From contig JAVSGI010000004.1 of the NCBI GenBank assembly GCA_032334235.1, forward strand, positions 57,501-110,980: 53,480 nucleotides of DNA. The letters are read 5' to 3'. The translations under genes and the position numbers were made by a program. Within the stretch, counting starts at the first letter, position 1. Each line of letters begins with the position of its first letter. This document shows positions 28,121-36,150 of this stretch, one piece after another. Below the pieces are notes generated by a model. The model was not told the origin of the DNA. It saw only the letters and a list, made by a program, of their open reading frames with translations, and searched no databases. This DNA is from Paracoccaceae bacterium Fryx2. Its GTDB lineage: Bacteria; Pseudomonadota; Alphaproteobacteria; Rhodobacterales; Rhodobacteraceae.

Positions 28121-29659
28121 ATGCCGACAGGACGATTGAACATGCGCCGGATACGAGATGTTTTGCGATTGAAGCTTGGGCAAGGCCTGAGCGAGCGGTC
28201 CATTGCCGCTTCCCTCGGTCTGAGCAAGGGGAGCGTCGGAAGCTACACCCAACGGGCGCGTCATGCCGGGCTCACGTGGCCCTTGCCGGAGGGGATCGAT
28301 GACGACAGCCTTGAACTTCTTTTGTTTCCAGCCCCGCCCACGGTGCCGGACGCGGAGCGGCTTGTGCCCGACTGGGCGGAGATTGACCGCGAGTTGCGCC
28401 GCCCTGGGGTGACGCGGATGCTGCTCTGGGAAGAATACCGTGCCGCGCACCCCGGGGGTTTTGCCTATACTTGGTTTTGCACGCATTACGAGGCTTGGAA
28501 GGGTCGGGTGCGCCCGACGATGCGCCAGACACATGTGGGCGGCGAGAAGGTGTTCGTTGACTTTGCCGGCGACACCATCGACGTGATCGACCCCACGACC
28601 GGCGAAGCGCGGGCCATGAAGCTGTTCGTGGCGGCAATGGGGGCATCGAATCACACCTATGCCGAGGCGGTGGCATCGGAGGGGTTGGAAGATTGGATCC
28701 TCGCGCATATCCGGATGTTCGCCTTTCTGGGCGGCGTGCCAAAGGCGGTGGTTCCGGACAATCTGAAGTCCGCCGTGATCAAGGCAGACCGGTTTGATCC
28801 GGGGCTGAACCGGACCTATGCCGAGATGGCGGCGCATTATGGCACCGCCGTTCTGCCCGCCCGGCCGCGCAAACCCCGGGACAAGGCGAAGGTGGAAGTG
28901 GCTGTCCAAGTGGCACAACGCTGGATTCTGGCGCGGCTGCGGAACCACCGGTTCTTCTCATTGGCCGAGTTGAACGTGGCGATCCGGCGGCTGCTGGACG
29001 AGTTGAACATGCGCGTGATGCGCGGCTATGGCGCCAGCCGCGCCGATCTGTTTGCCACTTTGGATCGGCCCAATCTTCAGCCCCTACCGCCCGAACCTTA
29101 TGTCTTCGCCCGCTGGAAGCGCGCCCGCGTGGCACCCGACTATCACGTTGAGGTCGACAGCTCATGGTATTCCGTGCCCTTCGCGCTGATCAAACAAGAG
29201 GTCGATGTTCGCACAAGCGGCCAGACGGTCGAGATATTCCATCGTGGTCAGAGGGTTGCGAGCCACGTGCGCACCCCGGGGCGGCGCAGCCATGTCACCG
29301 TGGCCGACCATATGCCATCGGCCCATCGTCGCTTTGCCGAATGGACCCCGGCCAGAATGCTGGCGCAGGCAACCAAGACCGGCCCCGCCGTCGCCGCCTT
29401 TTGCGAGATGGTGATGGCTGACCGCCCCCATCCTGAACAGGGGTTCCGCACCTGCCTGGGTGTGCTGGCCTTGGTCAAAACCTATGGGCCGGAGCGCGTT
29501 GATGCGGCCTGCCAGCGGGGTGTGACCATCCGGGCCCGCACCGTCACCTCCATTCGTTCGATCCTCAAGACCGGCCTCGATCGCGCCTTCCTGGAAGGCT
29601 CCGAAGAGGTCGCCCCCCTCCAGCACGCCAACATTCGTGGCGGCAGCTATTACCATTGA
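28121..29659 (+). CDS. istA: IstA, IS21 transposase (copy 2)
   Basis: The same 512-residue DDE transposase as in copy 1 (helix-turn-helix at residues 22-41, D147, D213, E259). ATG 28121 follows an in-frame TTG; AATGAAGGGG upstream can serve as ribosome site. It is transcribed toward istB and then toward the radical SAM gene, which lies on the other strand. Confidence 0.96.
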   Translation: MPTGRLNMRRIRDVLRLKLGQGLSERSIAASLGLSKGSVGSYTQRARHAGLTWPLPEGIDDDSLELLLFPAPPTVPDAERLVPDWAEIDRELRRPGVTRMLLWEEYRAAHPGGFAYTWFCTHYEAWKGRVRPTMRQTHVGGEKVFVDFAGDTIDVIDPTTGEARAMKLFVAAMGASNHTYAEAVASEGLEDWILAHIRMFAFLGGVPKAVVPDNLKSAVIKADRFDPGLNRTYAEMAAHYGTAVLPARPRKPRDKAKVEVAVQVAQRWILARLRNHRFFSLAELNVAIRRLLDELNMRVMRGYGASRADLFATLDRPNLQPLPPEPYVFARWKRARVAPDYHVEVDSSWYSVPFALIKQEVDVRTSGQTVEIFHRGQRVASHVRTPGRRSHVTVADHMPSAHRRFAEWTPARMLAQATKTGPAVAAFCEMVMADRPHPEQGFRTCLGVLALVKTYGPERVDAACQRGVTIRARTVTSIRSILKTGLDRAFLEGSEEVAPLQHANIRGGSYYH

Positions 29660-29671
29660 GAAAGGACTAAA

Positions 29672-30433
29672 ATGCTGACCCATCCCACCCACGACCGACT
29701 GTTGGCGCTCGGCCTGACCGGCATTGCATCGGCGCTCGAAGAACAACGCAGGTCAACCGCCTTCGACGCCCTCTCGTTCGAAGAGCGTCTCGGCCTGCTG
29801 GTCGACCGCGAGGCTGCAGAGCGCGACACCAAGAAACTGGCCTCCCGGCTCAAGTTTGCGGCTCTGCGCCAAGATGCCAGCGTCGAGGATCTGGACCTGC
29901 GCAGCCCACGTGGTCTTGACCGCAGTGTCATGGCGCATCTTGCCGATGGCGGCTGGATCGCCCGGCACGAGAACCTGCTGATAACCGGGCCGACCGGTTT
30001 GGGCAAAAGCTGGATCGCCTGCGCCCTTGGCCACAAGGCGTGCCGGGATGGGCGGCCCGTCCTCTATCAACGTGCGCCGCGCATGTTCGAGGCCCTTGCT
30101 CTGGCCCGTGGCGATGGCCGCCATGAACGCATCCTCAAAACCATCGCCCGCATGGATGTGCTGATCATTGACGATTGGGGCCTCGCCGTCCTCACCGCCC
30201 CGGAGCGCCGTGACCTGCTGGAAATCCTCGAAGACCGCCACGGCCGCGCTTCCACCATCGTCACAAGCCAACTCCCCGTTGACCAGTGGCACGAAGCCAT
30301 CGGCGACCCAACGCTCGCAGATGCCATCCTCGACCGCCTCGTTCACAACGCACACCGCCTCACCCTCTCAGGTGAAAGCCTGCGCAGGCGCTCCGCCGTC
30401 ACAAAAAAGCTTGACCAAATCGTTCAAGCCTGA
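29672..30433 (+). CDS. istB: IstB, IS21 helper ATPase (copy 2)
   Basis: Identical in protein sequence to the copy at 23059-23820: 253 residues with Walker A GPTGLGKSW and Walker B VLIIDDWGL. It starts 12 nt after istA behind GAGAAAGGA. Its last 66 nt are overlapped in antisense by the run-on end of the interrupted radical SAM gene. Confidence 0.96.
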   Translation: MLTHPTHDRLLALGLTGIASALEEQRRSTAFDALSFEERLGLLVDREAAERDTKKLASRLKFAALRQDASVEDLDLRSPRGLDRSVMAHLADGGWIARHENLLITGPTGLGKSWIACALGHKACRDGRPVLYQRAPRMFEALALARGDGRHERILKTIARMDVLIIDDWGLAVLTAPERRDLLEILEDRHGRASTIVTSQLPVDQWHEAIGDPTLADAILDRLVHNAHRLTLSGESLRRRSAVTKKLDQIVQA

Positions 30434-31756
30434 CTCCATGAAAGCGTCGGCCAGCCTGCCCACGATCCCGTGAAATGACTGCCCAGAATGGCGCGAAACG
30501 CGTGCCCACGATCGCGCGAAATCAGCGCCCATTCTCCGCGAAATCCGCACCCCAACCACCACCATTCCCGTCAGATGCCAAATCGCGGCCATCATGATCC
30601 CCATGTTAAACGCGAATTCATTGGCGCAGGATTGTGCAAAGAAGTCGCCCTCAAGGAACATGCAGGACCCTTTGCAGAGCTGGACAACCGGGCAGGCCAT
30701 GCATTCGGGGCGGAAGGCAAAATGGGTGGCGGTGTTGAGCGCAATCTGGTCAAACGCCTCCACATGGCCAATCTTGTGCGCGCCCTTGGCGCCGGTGTTC
30801 TGGCAGGTCATGACATTACCGCGCAGATCGACGGCGATTGTGTCTTCGCGGTCCATACCGCATTTCTGGCCAAGGGCTTCGATTGGGCGGCGTCGCTGGA
30901 TGGAGGCGTAGAACTCGTCAAGGCGTGCGCCTAGGCCAAAGGCGTTTGGGTCCTCGACGAGCGCCTCAAAGATTGACCTTGTGAGGCTGTTCAACTGCGC
31001 AGGCTCGAAACGCCCCGTACCAATGGCCGTCGCCGCATCATAAACATTCACCACACCTTCCAGACCCACAAAGACATCCGAGCCAACCTTACCTGCGAAC
31101 CAAGCCTTCAGCGCGCCGAGATCATGATGTGCACGTGTCAGCACCGCATTGAAGGACGTCGTGTCCGGGCGCTCAGTCAGCAAAGCCTCAATCCAGCGGC
31201 GTTTCTGGGGATCCGCGAGCGGATCAGGCCCCCGCAGATGCTGGCCGGGCCCGTCATGCGAGATCGTGATTGCGATGTCGTGCGCCGCGATGAAGTCCAG
31301 CTTTTCACGTGAGAGGAGTGAGCCGTTGGTAATAATGGAGAAGCGTGCTGCCGGGAACCGCTCCGCCAGCGCCGGGATCAGCCGCCTGATCTTGGCCCAG
31401 TAGAGAAACGGCTCACCGCCCCAAAGCTCAATACTTTCCGGGGCATCGGTGATCCAGCCGTCGAGCTGGACCAAAAAGTGCTCCACATCCACCAGTTTCG
31501 AGACAGTGGCATCCGCAATCTGGAACGCCTGATTGCAATAGCTGCAAGCATAGTTGCACGACAGACCCAGCTGGATTTTCAGAATACGGGGCGCGCGGGA
31601 TTTACCGAGGGGCCTATCTTTCGCCACCCGCTGCACGGGCGCGAAGATGCCGGGCTCGACTGGCAGGGGCAGCCCTTCGGCCTTAGAAGTGTGGGGGTTG
31701 TAGCGCATGGTGTGACGGCCACCGTCACGCGCCTCAAGGGTCAGATCAAACCACAT
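30368..31756 (-). CDS. Radical SAM-SPASM maturase, 3' end replaced by IS21 sequence
   Basis: The enzyme should use a SAM-binding 4Fe-4S cluster to make a radical on a peptide or protein substrate. The radical SAM motif C67-x3-C71-x2-C74 (SCNYACSYC) and GGEP (113-116) are present. The SPASM region has C299, C318, C352, C355, C361, C365 and C377, enough for two extra Fe-S clusters, as in sactipeptide and sulfatase maturases. The IS insertion removes the last native residues (LASPPS) and adds 59 IS-coded ones; all catalytic parts remain, so activity may survive. Its ATG overlaps the stop of the upstream oxygenase (TGATG), and it is the last gene of the Cys-rich protein cassette. Confidence 0.9.
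   Translation of the reverse strand: MWFDLTLEARDGGRHTMRYNPHTSKAEGLPLPVEPGIFAPVQRVAKDRPLGKSRAPRILKIQLGLSCNYACSYCNQAFQIADATVSKLVDVEHFLVQLDGWITDAPESIELWGGEPFLYWAKIRRLIPALAERFPAARFSIITNGSLLSREKLDFIAAHDIAITISHDGPGQHLRGPDPLADPQKRRWIEALLTERPDTTSFNAVLTRAHHDLGALKAWFAGKVGSDVFVGLEGVVNVYDAATAIGTGRFEPAQLNSLTRSIFEALVEDPNAFGLGARLDEFYASIQRRRPIEALGQKCGMDREDTIAVDLRGNVMTCQNTGAKGAHKIGHVEAFDQIALNTATHFAFRPECMACPVVQLCKGSCMFLEGDFFAQSCANEFAFNMGIMMAAIWHLTGMVVVGVRISRRMGADFARSWARVSRHSGQSFHGIVGRLADAFMESGLNDLVKLFCDGGAPAQAFT
30550..30557 (+). repeat. Target site duplication, right copy (IS21 copy 2)
   Basis: CCCCAACC, equal to 27964-27971. On the minus strand it supplies the codons around VVVGV in the radical SAM protein. 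Confidence 0.96.
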
Positions 31757-32385
31757 CAGTCAAATAACCTTTCTTCAAGATCGCTGGGCAAGGTCACGCG
31801 GAAGTTTGCGACGACCTGCACATGCGGAGCATTCCCCAAGTGGGGATGCTGGTTGTGGGGGATATGAGAGGGGAAGAAGACCGAGAGCCCCGGCCTTGGA
31901 TTGACCGAATAGCCGTGGCGGTCCTCAAACGGCAGACGGCCTTCGTCGAAGTAGCGCGAAGGATCCTCGATCACAAAGCGCGGAGAACCTGCGCTGTTGA
32001 TCGGTTGTCCCGCGCCGCCACCCGTCAGGAAGTGGACGCAGGTCAGATCACCCTCGCGGCTGTCTTTGTGGGTGGAGATGAACGCGCCGGGCTGCAGGAC
32101 CAGCGCGCGGTTTTCGCAATGATCGGGATCAAGACATTGTGCCCAAGGACCAAGCATGGCTCTGGCACAGGCAAAGAGATGCGCCTTCAATGCAACACCG
32201 GCTGTGCTGCGCTCCAGAATGCCACGAACGCGTCGCTTGGCAGCGGAAGGGTTGGCCCCGTCCTCCAGCCCTGCAACGGCAATCGCCTCATCAGCCAATT
32301 GCCGGTTCACTGCCCAGTCGATGGGAGCCTCAAAAAAGGCGATGCGCGTTGGCCATAGATCGAGCGATGTGTTGCGAACTTCCAT
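31756..32385 (-). CDS. 2-oxoglutarate/Fe(II) oxygenase-like protein, cassette enzyme 1
   Basis: A 209-residue protein with a likely hydroxylase fold. Iron ligands fit H106-x-D108 (ISTHKDSREGD) and a distal histidine at 174 or 177 (FPSHIPHNQH), with R196 (VVANFRV) as the 2-oxoglutarate partner. Such enzymes hydroxylate Pro, Asp, Asn or other residues; the substrate here is unknown. ATG 32385 is 2 nt after the stop of the Cys-rich gene. An alternative TTG at 32400 would overlap that gene and is less likely. The stop overlaps the radical SAM gene by one base, which argues for joint production. Confidence 0.82.
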   Translation of the reverse strand: MEVRNTSLDLWPTRIAFFEAPIDWAVNRQLADEAIAVAGLEDGANPSAAKRRVRGILERSTAGVALKAHLFACARAMLGPWAQCLDPDHCENRALVLQPGAFISTHKDSREGDLTCVHFLTGGGAGQPINSAGSPRFVIEDPSRYFDEGRLPFEDRHGYSVNPRPGLSVFFPSHIPHNQHPHLGNAPHVQVVANFRVTLPSDLEERLFD

Positions 32386-32387
32386 TC

Positions 32388-32675
32388 TCAACACCTGCAA
32401 TTGCAGTTGCAGTTGAACGTCTTGCGGTTTGCCGTGACTGACACAGCACCTGACGTCCCGCCGCCGGAGAGGCTTTCGACGTAGCAGTTGCCCACATAAG
32501 CGCCAGCATAACTGCTTGCGCTGCCCGACACAGACGCACCAGCCGAAGGTGTACCATTTGTAATGGTCACCGCTGTGATGGTCCCAGATCCGATCGCAGG
32601 CTTATTGGCAATGCGCGACCAATCCACTGTACCGCTGTCATCAATCACGATGGTCGTTCCAACCTTATACGCCAT
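32388..32675 (-). CDS. Small Cys-rich protein ending NCNCNCRC, candidate modified tail peptide
   Basis: A 95-residue protein. The first 28 residues (MAYKVGTTIVIDDSGTVDWS...) resemble the start of phage tail fibre proteins. The middle is Gly/Ser/Thr/Ala-rich and beta-prone. The end is N-C-N-C-N-C-R-C (residues 88-95), with one more cysteine at 64. No signal peptide is seen. AGGAG lies 7 nt before ATG 32675; the longer frame to 32822 has no such site and overlaps the neighbour, so I reject it. Its start lies inside the end of one oxygenase gene and its stop is 2 nt before the second, with the radical SAM-SPASM gene next. I infer that its C-terminus is the enzymes' substrate. A metal-binding tail without modification is the alternative. 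Confidence 0.85.
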   Translation of the reverse strand: MAYKVGTTIVIDDSGTVDWSRIANKPAIGSGTITAVTITNGTPSAGASVSGSASSYAGAYVGNCYVESLSGGGTSGAVSVTANRKTFNCNCNCRC

Positions 32676-33411
32676 GCGGGTCTCCTGTTGCTTGATGTGC
32701 CAGGATCTCTGCGAGCCCGGCTTTGCAGTGAGAGTTGGGAAGAGTGAGCGAACACAGAACCGGAATGCACATCCGCTCTTCGCCCTCAAAATAGGTGCTG
32801 TCGTGAGGCACATGGCCCTCAAAGACGATCATGGACCCCGCCTTCGGCTCCACGGCGTACCAGCCGCCGACATAGGCGTCCGGGTTTTTGCAGGGCCAGA
32901 GCCGCTTGCCAACATTGGCAGGATCGTAGAAACGCACGGCCCCGCGATGGAGCGATGTCTCGGGGCAATCGGCGTCGAGCACCACCCGCGGATAATAAGT
33001 GCAGACGATATCGGTCTGCATATGGGTATGGGCGTTGATGCCCACATTCTCGCGCGAACTGCGGCGCTGCCAGAAGGTGTCCGACATCATCTGAATGTCG
33101 CCCGCATGATCATAGCCGTAGGCCAGCTGCAGATATTCCCGCACTGCCGCTGCCACCATTTGCGCCAACACAGCAATGGCCGGATCGTGCCGATCCATTA
33201 GAAAGTTATGGCGCAGATGGCCCAGATGATTGGTCTGATCGCCAATGTTACGGCCGTCGCCCGCGTCTTGTATCCGGTTTGCCGCAGCGTCCTCAGCCGC
33301 CAGCGCAAAAAGCCGGTCGTTATAGCCCGGCGGCATCTCCCAATGCTTGTGCATGACAAACGCCGGATAGATCATCTGCAACTCGGTGCTGGTCGCTATT
33401 TTGAGGCTCAT
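32665..33411 (-). CDS. 2-oxoglutarate/Fe(II) oxygenase-like protein, cassette enzyme 2
   Basis: A 248-residue protein resembling phage-encoded putative 2OG-Fe(II) oxygenases (type of 2OG-FeII_Oxy_5). Candidate iron ligands are in NAHTHMQTDIVCTYY (H128, H130, D133) and VFEGHVPHDSTYF (H200 or H203), with R213 as the 2-oxoglutarate partner; the exact ligand set is uncertain. It overlaps the hypothetical gene upstream by 4 nt and the Cys-rich gene downstream by 11 nt. It is not closely similar to the other oxygenase of the cassette, so two different modification steps are possible. Confidence 0.82.
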   Translation of the reverse strand: MSLKIATSTELQMIYPAFVMHKHWEMPPGYNDRLFALAAEDAAANRIQDAGDGRNIGDQTNHLGHLRHNFLMDRHDPAIAVLAQMVAAAVREYLQLAYGYDHAGDIQMMSDTFWQRRSSRENVGINAHTHMQTDIVCTYYPRVVLDADCPETSLHRGAVRFYDPANVGKRLWPCKNPDAYVGGWYAVEPKAGSMIVFEGHVPHDSTYFEGEERMCIPVLCSLTLPNSHCKAGLAEILAHQATGDPHGV

Positions 33412-34313
33412 GCCACCACCTCAACGCGCAGCTTGCCAATGGCCGTGTAATGCTCAGTGTTGATCTTGACCGCGATCACATCGCCAACCGCAAGGCCTCG
33501 GGCCTCGACGCTGATCACGCCATGCCCATTTGCATCCGTGGTGACGCGGCGGCGCGGCAAATAACCGGCATCGGCCTCCAGCTTGAAGGTGGCGGACCGC
33601 ATGACGGTGCTGCCGTTCGAGGTCCAGACCAGCTGGAACGGCACATCAACCCGACCATCTGGCGCGACCGTGACCACCTCAGTTGTGACTGCGTGGAAGT
33701 AGAATTGCTTGAACCAGACGCCATCCTTGGGAATGGTTGCATCATCAATCCGCCCGGCAATCACCGTGCCGTTCAACAAGATTGGGTCGGTCTGACACAG
33801 CACCTCAATGCGGGCCTGATCAAAGGGCACCTCAAACGGCAAAAAGACCACCAGCGCATTGGCAATGCCCTCACGGGCCCGATGCCGGAACGACAAATCG
33901 ATCTTTTCGCGGGCGGATTGCGCAAAGCGGTTGCGCCAGGACAGGGGTCTTCCGCCCTGACCAACCGCGATATCCAGCAAGGAATAATCGACGATCTCAT
34001 CAACGCCGTTCATACCATCAGCAAAGATGTAGGACCGTCCCTTGTAGATCGCCCCGGCGTCAGTACCCGGCAGATCAGGGATCAGGGTTTCATTGTACGA
34101 AAGATCCACAAAGCCCGCCTTGTTGCCAAAGGCAGGCGGAACCTCAAGGAGTGCCTTTAAATCCGCCCAAGACATAACACCGGCCATGCCAGTGCCGGAT
34201 CCTGCAGGCACGCGTTCAAAAACAGAAATCCCTGCATAATCCGGCTTGATATCAACCGCGTAATGCAGCGCCCCGCCGCAATTGGTGATGGCAAAGAGTC
34301 CGATCTCGATCAC
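33408..34313 (-). CDS. Hypothetical phage tail-region protein
   Basis: A 301-residue protein without recognised family. It begins MIEIGLFAITNCGGALHYAVDIKPDYAG, and the C-terminal 70 residues (RRVTTDANGHGVISVEARGL..GDVIAVKI) look like an Ig-like or Big-type beta domain. It overlaps the S74 fibre gene upstream by 4 nt and the oxygenase downstream by 4 nt, so it is expressed with both. Its position suggests a fibre-associated virion protein or a carrier for the modified protein; neither is shown. Confidence 0.75.
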   Translation of the reverse strand: MIEIGLFAITNCGGALHYAVDIKPDYAGISVFERVPAGSGTGMAGVMSWADLKALLEVPPAFGNKAGFVDLSYNETLIPDLPGTDAGAIYKGRSYIFADGMNGVDEIVDYSLLDIAVGQGGRPLSWRNRFAQSAREKIDLSFRHRAREGIANALVVFLPFEVPFDQARIEVLCQTDPILLNGTVIAGRIDDATIPKDGVWFKQFYFHAVTTEVVTVAPDGRVDVPFQLVWTSNGSTVMRSATFKLEADAGYLPRRRVTTDANGHGVISVEARGLAVGDVIAVKINTEHYTAIGKLRVEVVA

Positions 34314-34903
34314 GGTGCATTCCTTTTCAGCTGCTCGACCTCTACCGCGAGGTCCTTGATGGCCTCGACCAGCAGGCCGATGAGATTTCCATACGCGAGG
34401 CGCAACACGCCCTCGGCCTCGACCACGGCTTCCGGGGCCACGCGCTGCACATCCTGCGCGATCAGACCCATCTGCCGTCTGTCCGAGCCCCGCATTTGGA
34501 AGGTCACGCCGGTGAGGCTTTTCAGTTTGCCTAGTGCATCCGGGATCGGGGTGATTTCAGATTTGAGCCGCAGATCGGAGGTGGTGACAAAATCGGGTGC
34601 GGTCACTGCGCCTGTGAAGCTTGCGCCCACCAACTGCGCAAAAGCGCTGGCCTGGATCCCGTCCAGAATATCAGCGTTCAGGCCCGATCCGGGTCCATCT
34701 TGGGCCAGCACCTTGGCAAAGAGCTCGGCGTCGCTCAGCGCTGCGGTTGTCACATCGACGATGCTCTCCACGCCGCTTGTGCTTTTCTTGAGATAGAGCT
34801 TTCCATCGGTCACGTTGACCGCCAACTCACCAGCAACCAGCTGAGCTGTCGTTGGCACGCGCCCTGCCACGGTGGTGCGTTTGACCAAGAGCGTGTTGGC
34901 CAT
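34310..34903 (-). CDS. Tail fibre protein with C-terminal S74 intramolecular chaperone
   Basis: A 197-residue protein. The N-terminus (MANTLLVKRTTVAGRVPTTA) is shared in style with the next fibre. The last 95 residues are a peptidase S74/endosialidase chaperone domain: SDLRLKSEITPI marks the autoproteolysis site (cut before the serine), followed by GLIAQDVQRVAPEAV and LAYGNLIGLLVEAIKDL. The domain folds the trimeric fibre and is then released. The body is short, so the fibre or knob is small. Confidence 0.88.
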   Translation of the reverse strand: MANTLLVKRTTVAGRVPTTAQLVAGELAVNVTDGKLYLKKSTSGVESIVDVTTAALSDAELFAKVLAQDGPGSGLNADILDGIQASAFAQLVGASFTGAVTAPDFVTTSDLRLKSEITPIPDALGKLKSLTGVTFQMRGSDRRQMGLIAQDVQRVAPEAVVEAEGVLRLAYGNLIGLLVEAIKDLAVEVEQLKRNAP

Positions 34904-34905
34904 GA

Positions 34906-36150
34906 TCAGAACGTGCCCCCGTCCAGCGCAATGCCGTTGATCGTACCGCCGGTGATGGCGACAGCGTTTGCGGCTTGCGTGGCCATGCTGCCAAGCCCGA
35001 GATTTGCGCGGGACGTCGTCTTGTTGGGCAGGTCTGCGAGGTTTGACGCGGCAGCCAGCTTGCCTGCCAGCGCGTTGGTCACGGTGGAAGCAAAGTTAGG
35101 ATCATCGCCCAAAGACGCTGCCAGCTCGTTCAGCGTGTCCAAAGCACCCGGGGCCGCATCAATCAGCGCTCCGATGGCCGCCGCGACAAACCCTGTCGTC
35201 GCCAGCTGCGCGGTGTTGGTGCCAGAGGCTGCGGTTGGTGCTGTGGGTGTGCCGGTCAGGCCCGGCGAGGCAAGCGGGGCTTTGGCATCAAGCGCTGCCT
35301 GAAGACTGGTCACCTGCGAGATCGTGTGGCTGTGGGTTGAAGGCGTAAAGCTGGTGGGCTTGCCGGTAACGCCCGCCCAAGGCACAGCGTCGGCCAGTTC
35401 GGCCGTATCGACCTTGCCATTGCTGTTGGTGTCATAGGTGGCCGCCAGCATATCGCCGGGACCAAAGGCGACGATGGCCTGCTGCACAAAGGCCGTGGTT
35501 GCGAGTTGGGGTGTGCTGGTTCCGGTGTTGGCGGTCGGTGCGACGGGCACGCCCGTCAGGGCAGGCGATGCCAAGGGCGCTTTGGCGTCCAGCGCTCCTT
35601 GTAGCCCGTCCACGTTGGCAATGATGTGGTTGTGGCTATCATCGACCACGGCCGCCGTGAGGATCACATTGGCCGCGCCATCAAAGCTGATCGCGCCCGA
35701 GAGATCACCAGCCAGTGCAATTGTCCGCGCGGTCGCAAGCTTGCTTGCCGATACGGCATTGGCCGATGCGCCGAGTTTGCCGTCTAGCGCACCCTGCAAG
35801 CCCGTCACATCGCCGATGATATGGCCGTGCACAGCATCGGCCTTGGCGGCAAGCCCCGCATCAAATTGCGATTTGCGCACGAGATCCGTCGCGGCACTGG
35901 CGTCTTGGGCAGATTTTGGAACGAGGGTGAAGGTTTTGGAGCCTGCCACCGTCTGCGCACCGGTCAAGGCAACAAAGGACCCCGCACCCGCAAGGGCCGC
36001 GATGGTGGTTGCATTGCCGGTGCCATCGTCCCCCTTGCCAACATAAAGCGTATCATCAACCTCGTTATGGGCAAGCTCGCCCGATTTAAGCGCTGCAGGC
36101 GCGCCTGCCACGCCGGAGCCGCGGCGCTTGAGCTGGATTGTGTTGGCCAT
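34906..36150 (-). CDS. Tail fibre with HxH-marked repeats
   Basis: A 414-residue fibre. Three repeats start with H-x-H (HGHIIGDVTGLQGALDGK, HNHIIANVDGLQGALDAK, HSHTISQVTSLQAALDAK), two of them followed by KAPLASPxLTGxPxAPTA and a QLATT.FV block. In lambda Stf/T4 gp12-like fibres, HxH residues bind iron along the trimer axis, which may apply here. The end has SRANLGLGSMATQAANAVAI. It contains no S74 domain; chaperoning may come from the neighbour. The start overlaps the collagen-like gene by one base. Confidence 0.9.
   Translation of the reverse strand: MANTIQLKRRGSGVAGAPAALKSGELAHNEVDDTLYVGKGDDGTGNATTIAALAGAGSFVALTGAQTVAGSKTFTLVPKSAQDASAATDLVRKSQFDAGLAAKADAVHGHIIGDVTGLQGALDGKLGASANAVSASKLATARTIALAGDLSGAISFDGAANVILTAAVVDDSHNHIIANVDGLQGALDAKAPLASPALTGVPVAPTANTGTSTPQLATTAFVQQAIVAFGPGDMLAATYDTNSNGKVDTAELADAVPWAGVTGKPTSFTPSTHSHTISQVTSLQAALDAKAPLASPGLTGTPTAPTAASGTNTAQLATTGFVAAAIGALIDAAPGALDTLNELAASLGDDPNFASTVTNALAGKLAAASNLADLPNKTTSRANLGLGSMATQAANAVAITGGTINGIALDGGTF

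Larger units (their letters stand above)
27972..30549 (+). mobile_element. IS21-family insertion sequence, copy 2 (2578 bp)
   Basis: The same length as copy 1 with the same predicted proteins, in the opposite orientation. It begins TGCGTGTTTCGC and ends GCGAAATCCGCA. It is inserted in the phage radical SAM gene, seven codons before its stop. With copy 1 it makes an inverted pair around 2451 bp (25521-27971), a substrate for inversion by homologous recombination. Confidence 0.97.

Noticed and set aside
32676-32822. Longer N-terminus for the Cys-rich protein (144 aa)
   Set aside because: The extra 49 codons overlap the oxygenase gene and lack a ribosome site, while AGGAG stands before ATG 32675.
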